Positions 1-8,408 of a stretch of DNA of 64,000 nucleotides are shown one piece after another. The position numbers and the translations under genes were made by a program. The stretch is from an uncultured Bacilli bacterium (GTDB taxonomy: Bacteria; Bacillota_I; Bacilli_A; RF39; UBA660), in contig CALVOP010000003.1 of assembly GCA_944350345.1 (NCBI GenBank), positions 24,638 through 88,637 of the forward strand, in the 5' to 3' direction. The notes below the pieces were generated by a model. That model saw only the letters and a list, made by a program, of their open reading frames with translations. It made no database searches and was not told the DNA's origin. The stretch's first letter is position 1. Each line of letters starts with the position of its first letter.

Positions 1-5
1 TTTAA

Positions 6-51
6 AAAAAACGATATCATATTGAGTGTTTAAAAAACGATATCATATTGA
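6..51. repeat. two-copy 20-bp direct repeat at the left edge
   Basis: The same 20 bases (a run of A, then CGATATCATATTGA) occur at 6-25 and 32-51, a 26-base period. They lie just upstream of the point where the first surface-protein reading frame is closed by a TAA at 59-61. The core GATATC is palindromic. It may be a recombination or slippage site that cut the gene, or an assembly-edge artefact; the sequence does not decide. Confidence 0.6.
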
Positions 52-100
52 AAATATTTAAAATATTATAACAAAAACTGATGGACAAAATGTTATACCA

Positions 101-415
101 ATGGAAAACGGTAAATTTACTATATCAGTTAAAGTAGATGAAGATATGGCTAACAAATATAATGCATATAAAGCCGCATACATCAATGATGAAGGCAAAG
201 TAGAAGAAGTAATAGATGCTAATGAAAAAGACGGATATATTACATTTGAAACATCACACTTAAGTACTTATTCAGTTTTAGGTTACAATGCAACAACAAC
301 CGAAGTACAAAATCCTCAAACCTATAATGGAATTATGAATTATGCATTTATTGGACTTCTATCTATTGTATGTTTAGCTGGAACTGCATTATACTTAAAA
401 AGAAAATTTAACTAA
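101..415 (+). CDS. C-terminal part of a sortase-anchored surface protein (5' end missing)
   Basis: Only the tail of a cell-surface protein is visible. The frame is open from 62 (a stop sits at 59-61) and the first ATG is at 101, with no convincing ribosome binding site, so this is probably the end of a longer or truncated gene. The protein has a beta-rich stretch ending in HLSTYSVLGYN, then NPQTY (like the NPQT-type sorting signals of sortase substrates), a hydrophobic helix of about 20 residues and a short basic tail LKRKFN. That order is the classical wall-sorting arrangement. A decayed relative with the same tail lies at 33418-33924. Sortase itself is not in the window. Role of the missing N-terminal part is unknown. 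Confidence 0.6.
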   Translation: MENGKFTISVKVDEDMANKYNAYKAAYINDEGKVEEVIDANEKDGYITFETSHLSTYSVLGYNATTTEVQNPQTYNGIMNYAFIGLLSIVCLAGTALYLKRKFN

Positions 416-439
416 TAGAAATATTTAACTAAAGTATAA

Positions 440-470
440 AAGTAGACACATGATGTGTTTACTTTTTTTG
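440..470 (+). terminator. terminator after surface-protein tail
   Basis: An AAGTAGACACA arm pairs across a TGA loop with TGTGTTTACTT, followed by a T run. It lies 25 bases past the stop at 415. Confidence 0.8.
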
Positions 471-534
471 TTTTATAAGAAACAAATAATTCATATGGTC
501 AATATACATGTTATAATAAATAAAAGGAGAAAAA

Positions 535-1758
535 ATGATATACATAATAAAAGAAGAAAAAGAAATAAAAAAACATGATATAAAACAAATAATAGATTGC
601 AATAACAAAAGTTTAGAAGAATTTTATAATGAGTTAAAAGAATTGAAATTAAACGATAAAGATAACATAGGTTTATTAAATGGAACAAAAGAACAAAAAT
701 CATTATTAGATTTTTATTTATACTATCAAAAGTCTAAAAAAAATATAGATAAGGCAATAAAAGAATATAACAAAAACTCAAATGAAAAAGATAATTTTAT
801 AATAAAAAATGCCATAAAAAAATTAGCAATTGCAAACAAAGGTGGAAAAAATTTAAGGGGAATGCTAATAAACCTAGCCTATGACATAACAGGAGAAGAA
901 GACACAAATCCAATGCCATTAATAATTGCATATGAACTATTTCAAACATCAATTTTAATACACGATGACATAATAGATAAAGCAACACTTAGAAGAGGGG
1001 AAAAAACAATTCCAGAAAATTACATAGACGAATTCAAAAAAAATGATGAAAAAAGTAAACACATTGCAAACTCTTTAGCATTATGTTTAGGAGACTATGG
1101 ATTCTTTAAAACAAACGAAATATTATTAAAAAACTATGGTAAGAACGAAAACTTTACAGAACTTTTTAGTTATTATAACAAAATAGTAATAAATACAATA
1201 AAAGGAGAGATATTAGACGTATATTTGCCATACAAAGAAGAATACAAGCTAGGAAATTCAACAAAAGAAAAAGAAGTATTAGACATATACAAATTAAAAA
1301 CAAGTTATTACACAATAATTGGTCCATTTACATTAGGATTAATTCTAGGAAACACAAAACAAAGTGTTTATGAAAAATATGAAGAATTTTTACTTAACAT
1401 CGGCATATCTTTTCAAATAAAAGACGACATATTAGGTATATATAGTGAAGAAAGTGCACTCGGTAAATCAACAATATCTGACATCAAAGAATATAAACAA
1501 ACCATATTATACACAACAGTTGAAGGCAAATATAAAAAAGAACTACTAAAATATTATGGAAAAGAAAAATTAAATCAAAAAGAAATAGCAAAAGTAAAAG
1601 ACATATTTACAAAAAGTGGAGCATTAAATTATGCTACCAATAAAATGAACGAGTACTTTAATAAATCAAAAGAAATACTTAAAAACTTAAAAATCAAAAA
1701 TGAATACAAAAGCATATTACTAGGATTAATTATATATTTACAATTAAGAAATAAGTAA
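535..1758 (+). CDS. polyprenyl (geranylgeranyl-type) diphosphate synthase
   Basis: Trans-isoprenyl diphosphate synthase, 407 residues, which condenses isopentenyl diphosphate onto an allylic diphosphate in the cytoplasm. The first aspartate-rich motif is HDDIID near residue 143, followed by the usual ATLRRG segment. The second is KDDILG near residue 299, followed by LGKSTISD. The second motif has Gly where many farnesyl synthases have Asp, as in geranylgeranyl-type enzymes. About 85 extra N-terminal residues, Lys/Glu/Asn-rich, precede the catalytic fold (the family is usually 290-350 aa). The start is ATG with AAAGGAGA seven bases upstream, and a TATAAT lies at 512-517. Chain length of the product cannot be read from the sequence. 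Confidence 0.8.
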   Translation: MIYIIKEEKEIKKHDIKQIIDCNNKSLEEFYNELKELKLNDKDNIGLLNGTKEQKSLLDFYLYYQKSKKNIDKAIKEYNKNSNEKDNFIIKNAIKKLAIANKGGKNLRGMLINLAYDITGEEDTNPMPLIIAYELFQTSILIHDDIIDKATLRRGEKTIPENYIDEFKKNDEKSKHIANSLALCLGDYGFFKTNEILLKNYGKNENFTELFSYYNKIVINTIKGEILDVYLPYKEEYKLGNSTKEKEVLDIYKLKTSYYTIIGPFTLGLILGNTKQSVYEKYEEFLLNIGISFQIKDDILGIYSEESALGKSTISDIKEYKQTILYTTVEGKYKKELLKYYGKEKLNQKEIAKVKDIFTKSGALNYATNKMNEYFNKSKEILKNLKIKNEYKSILLGLIIYLQLRNK

Positions 1759-1815
1759 ATAATTTCATTTGTATTTCAACTAGTATATGATATAATAAAA
1801 AGTAGGTGATTAAGA

Positions 1816-2391
1816 GTGGCAAACAAAAAAAATAACAAAACAAAAAAAACAAAGAATAACATAAAAGTTATAAAAAAACAAATAAAAAAAGAAACAAAAA
1901 AAATAGAAAATAATAAACTAGACGGAGAAATTTTAAGCTTTATAAAAATTGCCCTAGGTGTTGGAGTGGTAGTATTAATAGTATTTGGTGCAACAATATT
2001 AATGAATAAACTTGGAGTATTTGACGAAGGATACACTAAACCAGAAAAAGGTGAAATAATTATAAGTTATGAAGATGCAACTGTTGGAACAATATTTAAT
2101 CGCCCTGATGCCGAATACTATGTAATATTTGATGACTTTACAGAAAATCCAAACCAATACTTGACAAGTATACTATTCAGATATAGTAACGAAGAAGAGA
2201 CATTACCAATTTACAAAGTAGATATGTCAAATGGATTTAACACAAAATATGCTGGCGAACAAGGCAATCCAAGTGCGCAAAAAGTAGAAGATATAAAGAT
2301 AAATGGCGTAACACTAATAAAAATAGTAAACGGAAAAAATGTTAAGTATATAGAAGGCACAACAAATATTGAAAACGAACTACTAAAATAA
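1816..2391 (+). CDS. membrane-anchored protein of unknown function, possibly thioredoxin-like
   Basis: 191 residues starting at GTG with AGTAGGTGA upstream; a TATAAT at 1791-1796 with TTGTAT 16 bases upstream gives a plausible own promoter. A very lysine-rich cytoplasmic N-terminus (residues 1-37) is followed by one hydrophobic helix (about 40-62) and an outside domain of about 125 residues. The alternation of short strands and helices (YYVIFDDF, LPIYKVDM, NGVTLIKIVNG) resembles a thioredoxin fold but no CxxC is present, so a redox role is unlikely. The protein at 24601-25197 has a similar plan. Function unknown; the fold is an inference. Confidence 0.55.
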   Translation: MANKKNNKTKKTKNNIKVIKKQIKKETKKIENNKLDGEILSFIKIALGVGVVVLIVFGATILMNKLGVFDEGYTKPEKGEIIISYEDATVGTIFNRPDAEYYVIFDDFTENPNQYLTSILFRYSNEEETLPIYKVDMSNGFNTKYAGEQGNPSAQKVEDIKINGVTLIKIVNGKNVKYIEGTTNIENELLK

Positions 2392-2420
2392 AAAATCTGA
2401 AAATTTTCAGATTTTTTTTT
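2392..2420. terminator. bidirectional terminator between convergent genes
   Basis: AAATCTGAAA pairs with TTTCAGATTT, flanked by A run and T run, so it can stop transcription from both the upstream membrane protein and the opposing rpmB. Confidence 0.85.
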
Positions 2421-2586
2421 ATGCAGCTTTTTTAGCTGATTTAATTTCTTTAGTAGATAATCTAACTTTTTTACCGTCAATTTTAACAGTTTGCAAATTA
2501 ACTTTTTGAGTTTTTTTAGTAGCTTTCAAAGAAAAAGGTCTATTATTTGCTACATTATTCTTTCTATTTGATATATTTTTTGCCAT
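2419..2586 (-). CDS. rpmB: 50S ribosomal protein L28
   Basis: 55-residue basic protein of the large ribosomal subunit. The conserved run NNRPFSLKATKKTQKVNLQ and the later DGKKVRLSTKEIKS match the L28 pattern. It lacks the zinc-binding cysteine pairs found in some L28 proteins, so it is the zinc-free form, and it is slightly shorter than the usual 60-63 residues. ATG at 2584-2586 is chosen because AAGGAGG lies just upstream; a longer frame reaching 2628 adds 14 residues without a binding site. It is monocistronic, with its own promoter and the shared terminator at 2392-2420. Confidence 0.82.
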   Translation of the reverse strand: MAKNISNRKNNVANNRPFSLKATKKTQKVNLQTVKIDGKKVRLSTKEIKSAKKAA

Positions 2587-2611
2587 AAATGCCTCCTTAA
2601 ATTCCTCTAAT

Positions 2612-2640
2612 AATTTAGCATAAAACACTAGTTAAGTCAA
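2612..2640 (-). promoter_or_regulatory. promoter of rpmB
   Basis: On the minus strand TTGACT (2635-2640) and TAAATT (2612-2617) are 17 bases apart, placing the start of transcription just before the rpmB binding site. Confidence 0.75.
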
Positions 2641-2672
2641 CCAAAAACGTGTATAATGTAATAGGTGGTAAT

Positions 2673-3533
2673 ATGTTATACATAGGTAGTCATGTAAGTT
2701 TTAATAAAGATACACAACTCATAGGAGTAGTACAAACAGCAATAGAAAATGATGCTAACGTTTTCATGTTTTACACAGGAAGTAATCAAAGCACATTAAG
2801 GTTCCCAATAGACAAAAGCCTTACAGACAAAGCACATCAAATAATGCTAGAACACAACATAGATAGAGAAAAATGTATTATACATGCTCCATTTATAATT
2901 AACCTAGCCAACAACAGCGATGAAAGAAAATATCAGTTTTACATAGATTTTTTAAAACAAGAAATAGACAGATGCATAGCTTTAGGCATAAACAACTTAG
3001 TTTTACACCCAGGCAGTCATGTGAAAGTAGCAAAAGAAGAAGCTTTATTAAGCGTTTCCAATGGATTAAACGAAGCACTAAAAGAAAATCAAAACATAAA
3101 AATACTAATTGAATTTATGAGTGGGAAAGGTACAGAAGTAGGATCAACAATAGACGAACTTAAGACCATTTTAGAAAACGTTATATATAAAGACAAAGTA
3201 TATATATGTTTAGACACATGCCACATAAACGATGCCGGATATGACTTAAACAATTTTGACGAATTTTTAAACGAATTCGATCAAAAAATAGGAATAGATA
3301 AAATAAAATGCATTCACATAAATGACAGCAAAAATAATTTAGGCACTCACAAAGATAGGCATGAAAACATAGGATACGGAACCATTGGATTTCAAACACT
3401 TATAAATATAATTTATAATAAAAGACTAGAAAGCGTACCTAAAATATTAGAAACACCTTTTATAAATGACCAAAGTCCGTACAAAACAGAAATAAAAATA
3501 ATTAGAGAAAAAAAGTTCATAGAATTCAAATGA
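2673..3533 (+). CDS. nfo: endonuclease IV (AP endonuclease)
   Basis: Deoxyribonuclease IV cuts 5' to abasic sites in base-excision repair, using a trinuclear zinc site in a TIM barrel. The zinc-ligand segments are present in order: GSHVSF at the start, HAPF, LHPGSH, IEFMSG, CLDTCH, then HINDSKNNLGTHKDRHENIG near the end and a final ETP. The 286-residue length is normal. I take the ATG at 2673 (MLYIGSHVSF) rather than an in-frame ATG at 2649 because GGTGG sits just upstream and the family begins this way. A TATAAT at 2652-2657 may be its -10. It overlaps the convergent DUF2624 gene by 8 bases; in Bacillus nfo (yqfS) is also next to yqfT. Confidence 0.93.
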   Translation: MLYIGSHVSFNKDTQLIGVVQTAIENDANVFMFYTGSNQSTLRFPIDKSLTDKAHQIMLEHNIDREKCIIHAPFIINLANNSDERKYQFYIDFLKQEIDRCIALGINNLVLHPGSHVKVAKEEALLSVSNGLNEALKENQNIKILIEFMSGKGTEVGSTIDELKTILENVIYKDKVYICLDTCHINDAGYDLNNFDEFLNEFDQKIGIDKIKCIHINDSKNNLGTHKDRHENIGYGTIGFQTLINIIYNKRLESVPKILETPFINDQSPYKTEIKIIREKKFIEFK

Positions 3534-3540
3534 ACTTTTT
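3511..3540. terminator. bidirectional terminator built on two overlapping stop codons
   Basis: AAAAGTTCAT (3511-3520) pairs with ATGAACTTTT (3530-3539) around a 9-base loop. The nfo stop (3531-3533) is in the 3' arm and the stop of the opposing gene (3526-3528) is in the loop. Confidence 0.85.
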
Positions 3541-3774
3541 ATATTTATTATAAAACTCTAACAACTTTAAATAAACCTCATCACTTAACTTATCCTTATA
3601 GTCTTCCAAATAAGCAATAGGATCCTCAAGCAAAACATCTATATCAAAATGAATTGCCTTAAAGATAATATCAACTTCTGCATCACTTACCATTACATTT
3701 TCCTTATATGCAAAACTAACAATATCATTTTTTGTAACATTAGCTGCATATCTTTTAATTACACTTTTATTCAT
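3526..3774 (-). CDS. DUF2624 (YqfT-like) protein
   Basis: 82-residue helical, acidic protein with no signal peptide or membrane segment. The opening residues MNKSVIKRYAANVTKNDIV and the later HFDIDVLLEDP fit the small Bacilli family DUF2624 (B. subtilis YqfT). The adjacent endonuclease IV gene gives the same neighbourhood as B. subtilis yqfS-yqfT, which is the main reason for the call. The ATG has AGGAGG upstream on the minus strand. Function of the family is unknown. Confidence 0.65.
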   Translation of the reverse strand: MNKSVIKRYAANVTKNDIVSFAYKENVMVSDAEVDIIFKAIHFDIDVLLEDPIAYLEDYKDKLSDEVYLKLLEFYNKYKKFI

Positions 3775-3824
3775 TATACCTCCTATATAGTTTATGTTAT
3801 TAAATTTTGGAAATACTAAATAAT

Positions 3825-5810
3825 ATGAAAAAATATTTATCAGATAACAAATTAATAAAACTAAAAATAAATTTCATTTCCATTACAATGATAATTATTT
3901 TTGCGTTCATACTACTTTACACATTTAAAATAATGATAATAGATAAAGAAAAATACGAAGAACTTTTATACATAAAAACCAGCAAAATATACAAAGGAAG
4001 CGAAGCACCACGAGGAAACATATATGATAGAAATGGAATACTTTTAGTTGGAAACGAAAGCATTCCTATAATAAAATACACAAAAACAAATTTAACAAAT
4101 GAAGAAGAAATAAAACTAGCAACCAGAATAGCTGAAAACATTAAAATCGATTACACAAAAGTAAACGAAAACATGTTAAAAGAATATATTTATAATACTA
4201 ATAAAGAAGAACTTTTAGGTAGAATAACAGAAAAAGTAAAAAAACAATATGAAAACAGAAAAATTACAAACCAAGAATACAAAGAAATAATACTAGATAA
4301 CATAACAGAAGAAGAAATAAATTCACTTAGTGAACAAGAAAAAACGACTGCATACATATACTACATAATGAATTTAGGCTATAGATACGAAGACAAAATG
4401 ATAAAAAACAAAGAAGTAACAGAAGAAGAAATGAAATACATAGAAAATGAACCAAACTTATATATAGACTACATTTACGAAAGAACATATCCGTACGGAG
4501 ACACACTAAAAAACATATTAGGAAATGTAGGCAGCATTCAAGAAGAAGACTTAGAACAATATTTAGAACAAGGATACTTTAGAAATGATTTAGTAGGAAC
4601 AAGTTACTTAGAAGAAGAGTACGAATCATATTTAAAAGGAACACCATACACTTATAGAATAACAAGCGATGGAAAAAGAGAGACAGTAACAGAAATGGAA
4701 AAAGGAAACGATTTATATCTCACAATAGACATAAATTTACAAGTTGAAATAGAAAAAATAGTAGAAGAACAAATGATAAAAACAAAAGGTGAGCCAAACA
4801 CGACATATTTTAATAAAAACTACATCATAATTGGAAACGCATACAACGGAAGCATTTATGCATTTGTCGGTAAAATGATAACATACAACGGAAAATATAA
4901 TTTCATTGATAACAGTTTAGGTTTAATTACCGATGCGATAACACCAGGTTCATCAATAAAAGGAGCAAGCCATTTAGTAGGTTATAGCACAGGTGCAATA
5001 ACATATGGACAAAAAATAACAGATGGCTGCATTAAAATAAAAAATACTGACGAAAAATGTTCATGGAAAAATCTAGGAGTAATTGATGACCTAGAAGCAC
5101 TAAAGTATTCATCAAACTACTATCAATTTGTAACAGCCATAAAAATTGGCAAAGGAAATTACAGATATAACGCACCACTAATACTAGACAAAAACGGTTT
5201 TGAAACATACAGAAAAATTTTTAACGGATTAGGTTTAGGAATAAAAACAGGTATAGATTTACCTTATGAAAGCACCGGTTTTAAAGGAAACGATGAATAC
5301 GTATTAAGCTTATTAGACTTTCCTATAGGACAGTACGATAACTACACACCAATTCAAATGTTTCAATACATCTCAACAATATATAATAACGGCACCAGAG
5401 TTGCACCACACTTAGCAAACTACATAAAAAATGACACAGAAACCATATACGAATACAAAAGGAATGTAGTTGGCGGGGTAAACGTAAAAGAGCAAGACTT
5501 TTTAAGAGTAAAAGAAGGCTTAAAAATGGTAATGGAAAGTGGTGGAACAGGGTATGGATACATAAATTTAAAATACAATCCAATAGGAAAAACAGGAACA
5601 GCTCAAAGCTTTATTGACACAAATGGAGACGGGAAAATAGACACTGAAACAGTAAGCAAAGCATTTGTTGGAATAGCAGATGAAATAACTTTTGTAGTAT
5701 TAAGCCCAAACATAAGCGATAGAAAAACATCATACACATCTAGTAGCAACAAAAAATTAAGCAAAACAATAAGCAACTTATATTTTGAAAAATACAAAAA
5801 AACCCAATAA
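3825..5810 (+). CDS. class B penicillin-binding protein (PBP2-like transpeptidase)
   Basis: Monofunctional peptidoglycan DD-transpeptidase anchored by one N-terminal helix (about residues 16-40), with the body outside. APRGNIYDRNG marks the start of the dimerisation domain. The catalytic motifs are SSIK (serine nucleophile, after TPG, near residue 377), SSN (near 428) and KTGTAQ (near 588), all intact. At about 661 residues it is class B size and has no PASTA domain, unlike the other class B PBP at 26978-29113; that points to elongation (PBP2/PbpA role) rather than division, by inference. ATG 3825 is chosen; a TTG at 3807 would add six residues, and neither has a strong binding site. Confidence 0.85.
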   Translation: MKKYLSDNKLIKLKINFISITMIIIFAFILLYTFKIMIIDKEKYEELLYIKTSKIYKGSEAPRGNIYDRNGILLVGNESIPIIKYTKTNLTNEEEIKLATRIAENIKIDYTKVNENMLKEYIYNTNKEELLGRITEKVKKQYENRKITNQEYKEIILDNITEEEINSLSEQEKTTAYIYYIMNLGYRYEDKMIKNKEVTEEEMKYIENEPNLYIDYIYERTYPYGDTLKNILGNVGSIQEEDLEQYLEQGYFRNDLVGTSYLEEEYESYLKGTPYTYRITSDGKRETVTEMEKGNDLYLTIDINLQVEIEKIVEEQMIKTKGEPNTTYFNKNYIIIGNAYNGSIYAFVGKMITYNGKYNFIDNSLGLITDAITPGSSIKGASHLVGYSTGAITYGQKITDGCIKIKNTDEKCSWKNLGVIDDLEALKYSSNYYQFVTAIKIGKGNYRYNAPLILDKNGFETYRKIFNGLGLGIKTGIDLPYESTGFKGNDEYVLSLLDFPIGQYDNYTPIQMFQYISTIYNNGTRVAPHLANYIKNDTETIYEYKRNVVGGVNVKEQDFLRVKEGLKMVMESGGTGYGYINLKYNPIGKTGTAQSFIDTNGDGKIDTETVSKAFVGIADEITFVVLSPNISDRKTSYTSSSNKKLSKTISNLYFEKYKKTQ

Positions 5811-5816
5811 GGGTTT
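5797..5816 (-). terminator. terminator for the Met/Asn-rich gene
   Basis: AAACCC-ttatt-GGGTTT followed by a T run when read on the minus strand. It overlaps the end of the PBP gene on the plus strand, where the T run is weak. Confidence 0.6.
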
Positions 5817-6138
5817 AAATAATAGTATTATTATAAGTAATATCTTCTTCCTTAACTTGTTCTAACTTAGATATTCTCGTATCAAGATTTCTAACTTGTC
5901 TTTCAAGTTTAGTTAACCTATCATCAATATCATAATCATAAATTTGGTTAGCCATTTGAGGATACATCATATTTTGATTATACATTTGATTTGGTAAAGA
6001 ACTGTTTTGCATCATTTGGTTTGGCATCATCATATTAGGCATCATTTGATTAGGCATAAAGTTCTGATTAATTGGCATAGGTTGGTCTATAAATCCACCA
6101 GCATTATAATTAGAATAAAACATATCACGCTTGTTCAT
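5815..6138 (-). CDS. Met/Asn/Gln/Pro-rich protein with C-terminal coiled coil, unknown function
   Basis: 107 residues. Residues 18-65 are low complexity: repeated NQMM, PNMMMPN and QMYNQNMM stretches with very many methionines. Residues 70-95 (DDRLTKLERQVRNLDTRISKLEQ) form a clear heptad coiled coil, so it probably oligomerises. No signal peptide or membrane segment. GGAGGT lies upstream of the ATG and a promoter (TTCACA, 17 bases, TATAAT) overlaps that of trmB in the opposite direction. The composition recalls some spore-coat and matrix proteins, but nothing here supports a specific role. Confidence 0.65.
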   Translation of the reverse strand: MNKRDMFYSNYNAGGFIDQPMPINQNFMPNQMMPNMMMPNQMMQNSSLPNQMYNQNMMYPQMANQIYDYDIDDRLTKLERQVRNLDTRISKLEQVKEEDITYNNTII

Positions 6139-6163
6139 AGTTTACCTCCATTATTTCACTCAT

Positions 6164-6204
6164 ATTATATGATTATTGTTAAAAAATGTGAAAAATGCTA
6201 AAAT
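6164..6204. promoter_or_regulatory. overlapping divergent promoters (Met-rich gene and trmB)
   Basis: Plus strand: TTGTTA (6176-6181), 17 bases, TAAAAT (6199-6204), for trmB. Minus strand: TTCACA (6187-6192), 17 bases, TATAAT (6164-6169), for the Met-rich gene. The two overlap by 17 bases (6176-6192), so polymerase probably cannot occupy both at once. Confidence 0.65.
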
Positions 6205-6223
6205 ATACATGAGGTCATATAAA

Positions 6224-6844
6224 ATGAGATTAAAAAACATAAAAGGCGCTAAAGAATTTGTGACAAAAAACGATTACATAATAAAAAATCCAACAAATTA
6301 TAAAGGCAAATACAAAAGCATATTTAAAAATAAAAACAAAATTGAATTAGAAATAGGTGTAGGCAAAGGAGACTTTATAATAGAAAAAGCCCTATCAAAC
6401 CCAAATATAAATTATATTGGCGTAGAAAAATACGCCAGTGTTTTAATATTTGCAATAAAAAAAGCAGAAAAAAACAAAATTACAAATATAAAATTCATTC
6501 TATCAGATGCAATACATATAGACGAAATATTTTATAAAGAAATAAGTAAATTATATCTTAACTTTAGTGATCCATGGCCAAAAAAGAGACACGAAAAAAG
6601 AAGATTAACAAGTGACGTGTTTTTAAATAAATACAAAAGCATATTTAAAAACATAAAAATAATCGAGCAAAAAACAGATAATGATAACCTATTTGAATAC
6701 AGTATAAAAAGTTACAAAAGAAATGGATACATACCTATAAAGAAATCAACAAACTACATAAGCAAATACAAAACAGAATACGAAAACAAATTTATAAAAA
6801 AAGGTAAAAATATAAATTACATAAAAGTAATAAAATTAGTTTAA
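6224..6844 (+). CDS. trmB: tRNA (guanine-N7-)-methyltransferase
   Basis: Makes m7G46 in the variable loop of tRNAs, using S-adenosylmethionine, in the cytoplasm. The SAM-binding motif LEIGVGKGDF is near residue 46, and the family signature NFSDPWPKKRHEKRRL near residue 112 carries the conserved Asp-Pro-Trp. Length is about 206, normal for the family. ATG 6224 (MRLKNIKGAKEF) is chosen because GAGGT lies eight bases upstream; an earlier in-frame ATG at 6176 falls inside the promoter. Confidence 0.93.
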   Translation: MRLKNIKGAKEFVTKNDYIIKNPTNYKGKYKSIFKNKNKIELEIGVGKGDFIIEKALSNPNINYIGVEKYASVLIFAIKKAEKNKITNIKFILSDAIHIDEIFYKEISKLYLNFSDPWPKKRHEKRRLTSDVFLNKYKSIFKNIKIIEQKTDNDNLFEYSIKSYKRNGYIPIKKSTNYISKYKTEYENKFIKKGKNINYIKVIKLV

Positions 6845-6891
6845 CTTTTACAAAATATTTGTTATAATTTTAAATGGAAGTGGGTGAAGTG

Positions 6892-7539
6892 ATGCTAAAA
6901 AAAATTATCTTGATAACCGGGCTATTTCTAATTACAGGATGTACAAGCGTGAGCATCAATACATTAAGTATTGAATCTGCAATTAATAACGTATTAAATC
7001 AAGATAACGAATTATATAACACCTATGAAGTTGGATATAGATTTTATAAACCAAGAAACTTTAATTTATTAAAAAGTGATGGAAACAATTATGAATATAT
7101 AAATAACGGAAAAAAATATTACTTATATGTAGACGTATTAGCCTACTACAATAAAGTAAATAATCAATACAGCCTAAAGAAAGATGCATATTACATACAA
7201 GAGTTTAACTACAATGGAGAATATGGTTTTTTAAATATTATTCAAAAAGATGATTACTTTTATCTTAAAATAATGTATAATTATGCTATAATAGAAGTGA
7301 AAGTTAAAGAAGACGATATAATTGAATCAATAATATATTCTAGTATTTTGCTTTCGTCTATAAATTACAATGATAATGTAATTGATCATTTAGTTCAAAA
7401 CAATCTAATAGGAACTAACGAAAAAAAATTTGAGTTAGAAGGGCCTAAAGAGAAAGAAGAAACATATTTAGATTATTTAGAAGATTACGATGATTATGAC
7501 AAAGAAAATGAAATACCTGACCCAGATGTTATTAATTAG
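6892..7539 (+). CDS. lipoprotein of unknown function
   Basis: 215-residue protein with a lipoprotein signal peptide: MLKK, a hydrophobic stretch and the lipobox LITGC, so Cys17 is the expected lipidation site. The mature part is mixed alpha/beta with many Tyr and Asn (NNYEYINNGKKYYLYVDV) and ends in a strongly acidic tail rich in Asp, Glu and Tyr. ATG 6892 is preferred over 6874 because GTGGGTGA precedes it. A TATAAT lies about 25 bases upstream. It leads an apparent operon with the charged protein, ytxG-like and ytxH-like genes. No family recognised. Confidence 0.6.
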   Translation: MLKKIILITGLFLITGCTSVSINTLSIESAINNVLNQDNELYNTYEVGYRFYKPRNFNLLKSDGNNYEYINNGKKYYLYVDVLAYYNKVNNQYSLKKDAYYIQEFNYNGEYGFLNIIQKDDYFYLKIMYNYAIIEVKVKEDDIIESIIYSSILLSSINYNDNVIDHLVQNNLIGTNEKKFELEGPKEKEETYLDYLEDYDDYDKENEIPDPDVIN

Positions 7540-7554
7540 AAAGAGGTGTAAAAA

Positions 7555-8406
7555 ATGGGTTTAATCGGAAAACTTAAAAACATATTTTATGATGAAGAAA
7601 TTGTTGAAGTAAAAGAAGAACCAACAGTTAGAGAAGAAAAAAAAGAAGAAATTAGGAAGCCAAGAATAGAAGAGATACAGGTTCAAAAAGAAGAAAAAAT
7701 AGAAAACACATATAGTGAAAGAGAATTATTTAAAAGTGAACCAACATTCAAATTTCCAGTTATTGATGAGGATGATGATGAGCCAATTCAAACGAGAAGC
7801 AGAGTTAACACGATAGATTTAGATAGACGAGAACCAACAAAAAGATCTGAAATAGTAACTGAAAGAATTAACGAAATTCACAAACCAAGCATAAATACTA
7901 CTATTAACAAGGAGAGGAATACTGAAAAAACTTTTACTCCATCGCCTGTCATTTCGCCAGTATATGGAATCCTTGATAAAAATTATACTAAAGAAGAAAT
8001 AAAAGAAAAAATAGAAACATCAAAAAGACCAAGTGAATCGGAATTTAATTATGACTATGTAAGAAGAAAAGCTTATGGAACGCTTGAAGATGAATTAGAA
8101 AATACTTTAACAAAACTAAATAATGAGGTAGACAAAAAAGTTAAAGAAGAGCCAAAAGACGATAATAGTAAAAGCATAGAAGAATTATTAACTGAAATAG
8201 AAGAAAATGCTAACATATCAGTTGGCGATTTAGAAGAAAAAATTAAAGACGAATATGAATTAGAAGAAGAACAAACACCAGTATTAGAAGAAAAAGAAGA
8301 AATCAAAATAGAAAACGACTTATCATTAGATACAGATGACAAAACACTTGAACATGATTTATTTAACTTAATAGATTCAATGTATGAAGATAAGGAAGGA
8401 GAATAA
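7555..8406 (+). CDS. charged cytoplasmic protein with a conserved-looking SPVISPVYG motif, unknown function
   Basis: 283 residues, dominated by Glu and Lys and probably disordered over most of its length. Two parts look constrained: the start (MGLIGKLKNIFYDEE, resembling the amphipathic beginning of SepF-type proteins) and residues 129-144 (SPVISPVYGILDKNYT) followed by a helical stretch. No membrane segment. It lies 15 bases after the lipoprotein gene and 2 bases before the ytxG-like gene, so it is cotranscribed with cell-envelope genes. An envelope or division adaptor role is conceivable but only inferred. Confidence 0.5.
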   Translation: MGLIGKLKNIFYDEEIVEVKEEPTVREEKKEEIRKPRIEEIQVQKEEKIENTYSERELFKSEPTFKFPVIDEDDDEPIQTRSRVNTIDLDRREPTKRSEIVTERINEIHKPSINTTINKERNTEKTFTPSPVISPVYGILDKNYTKEEIKEKIETSKRPSESEFNYDYVRRKAYGTLEDELENTLTKLNNEVDKKVKEEPKDDNSKSIEELLTEIEENANISVGDLEEKIKDEYELEEEQTPVLEEKEEIKIENDLSLDTDDKTLEHDLFNLIDSMYEDKEGE

Positions 8407-8408
8407 AA

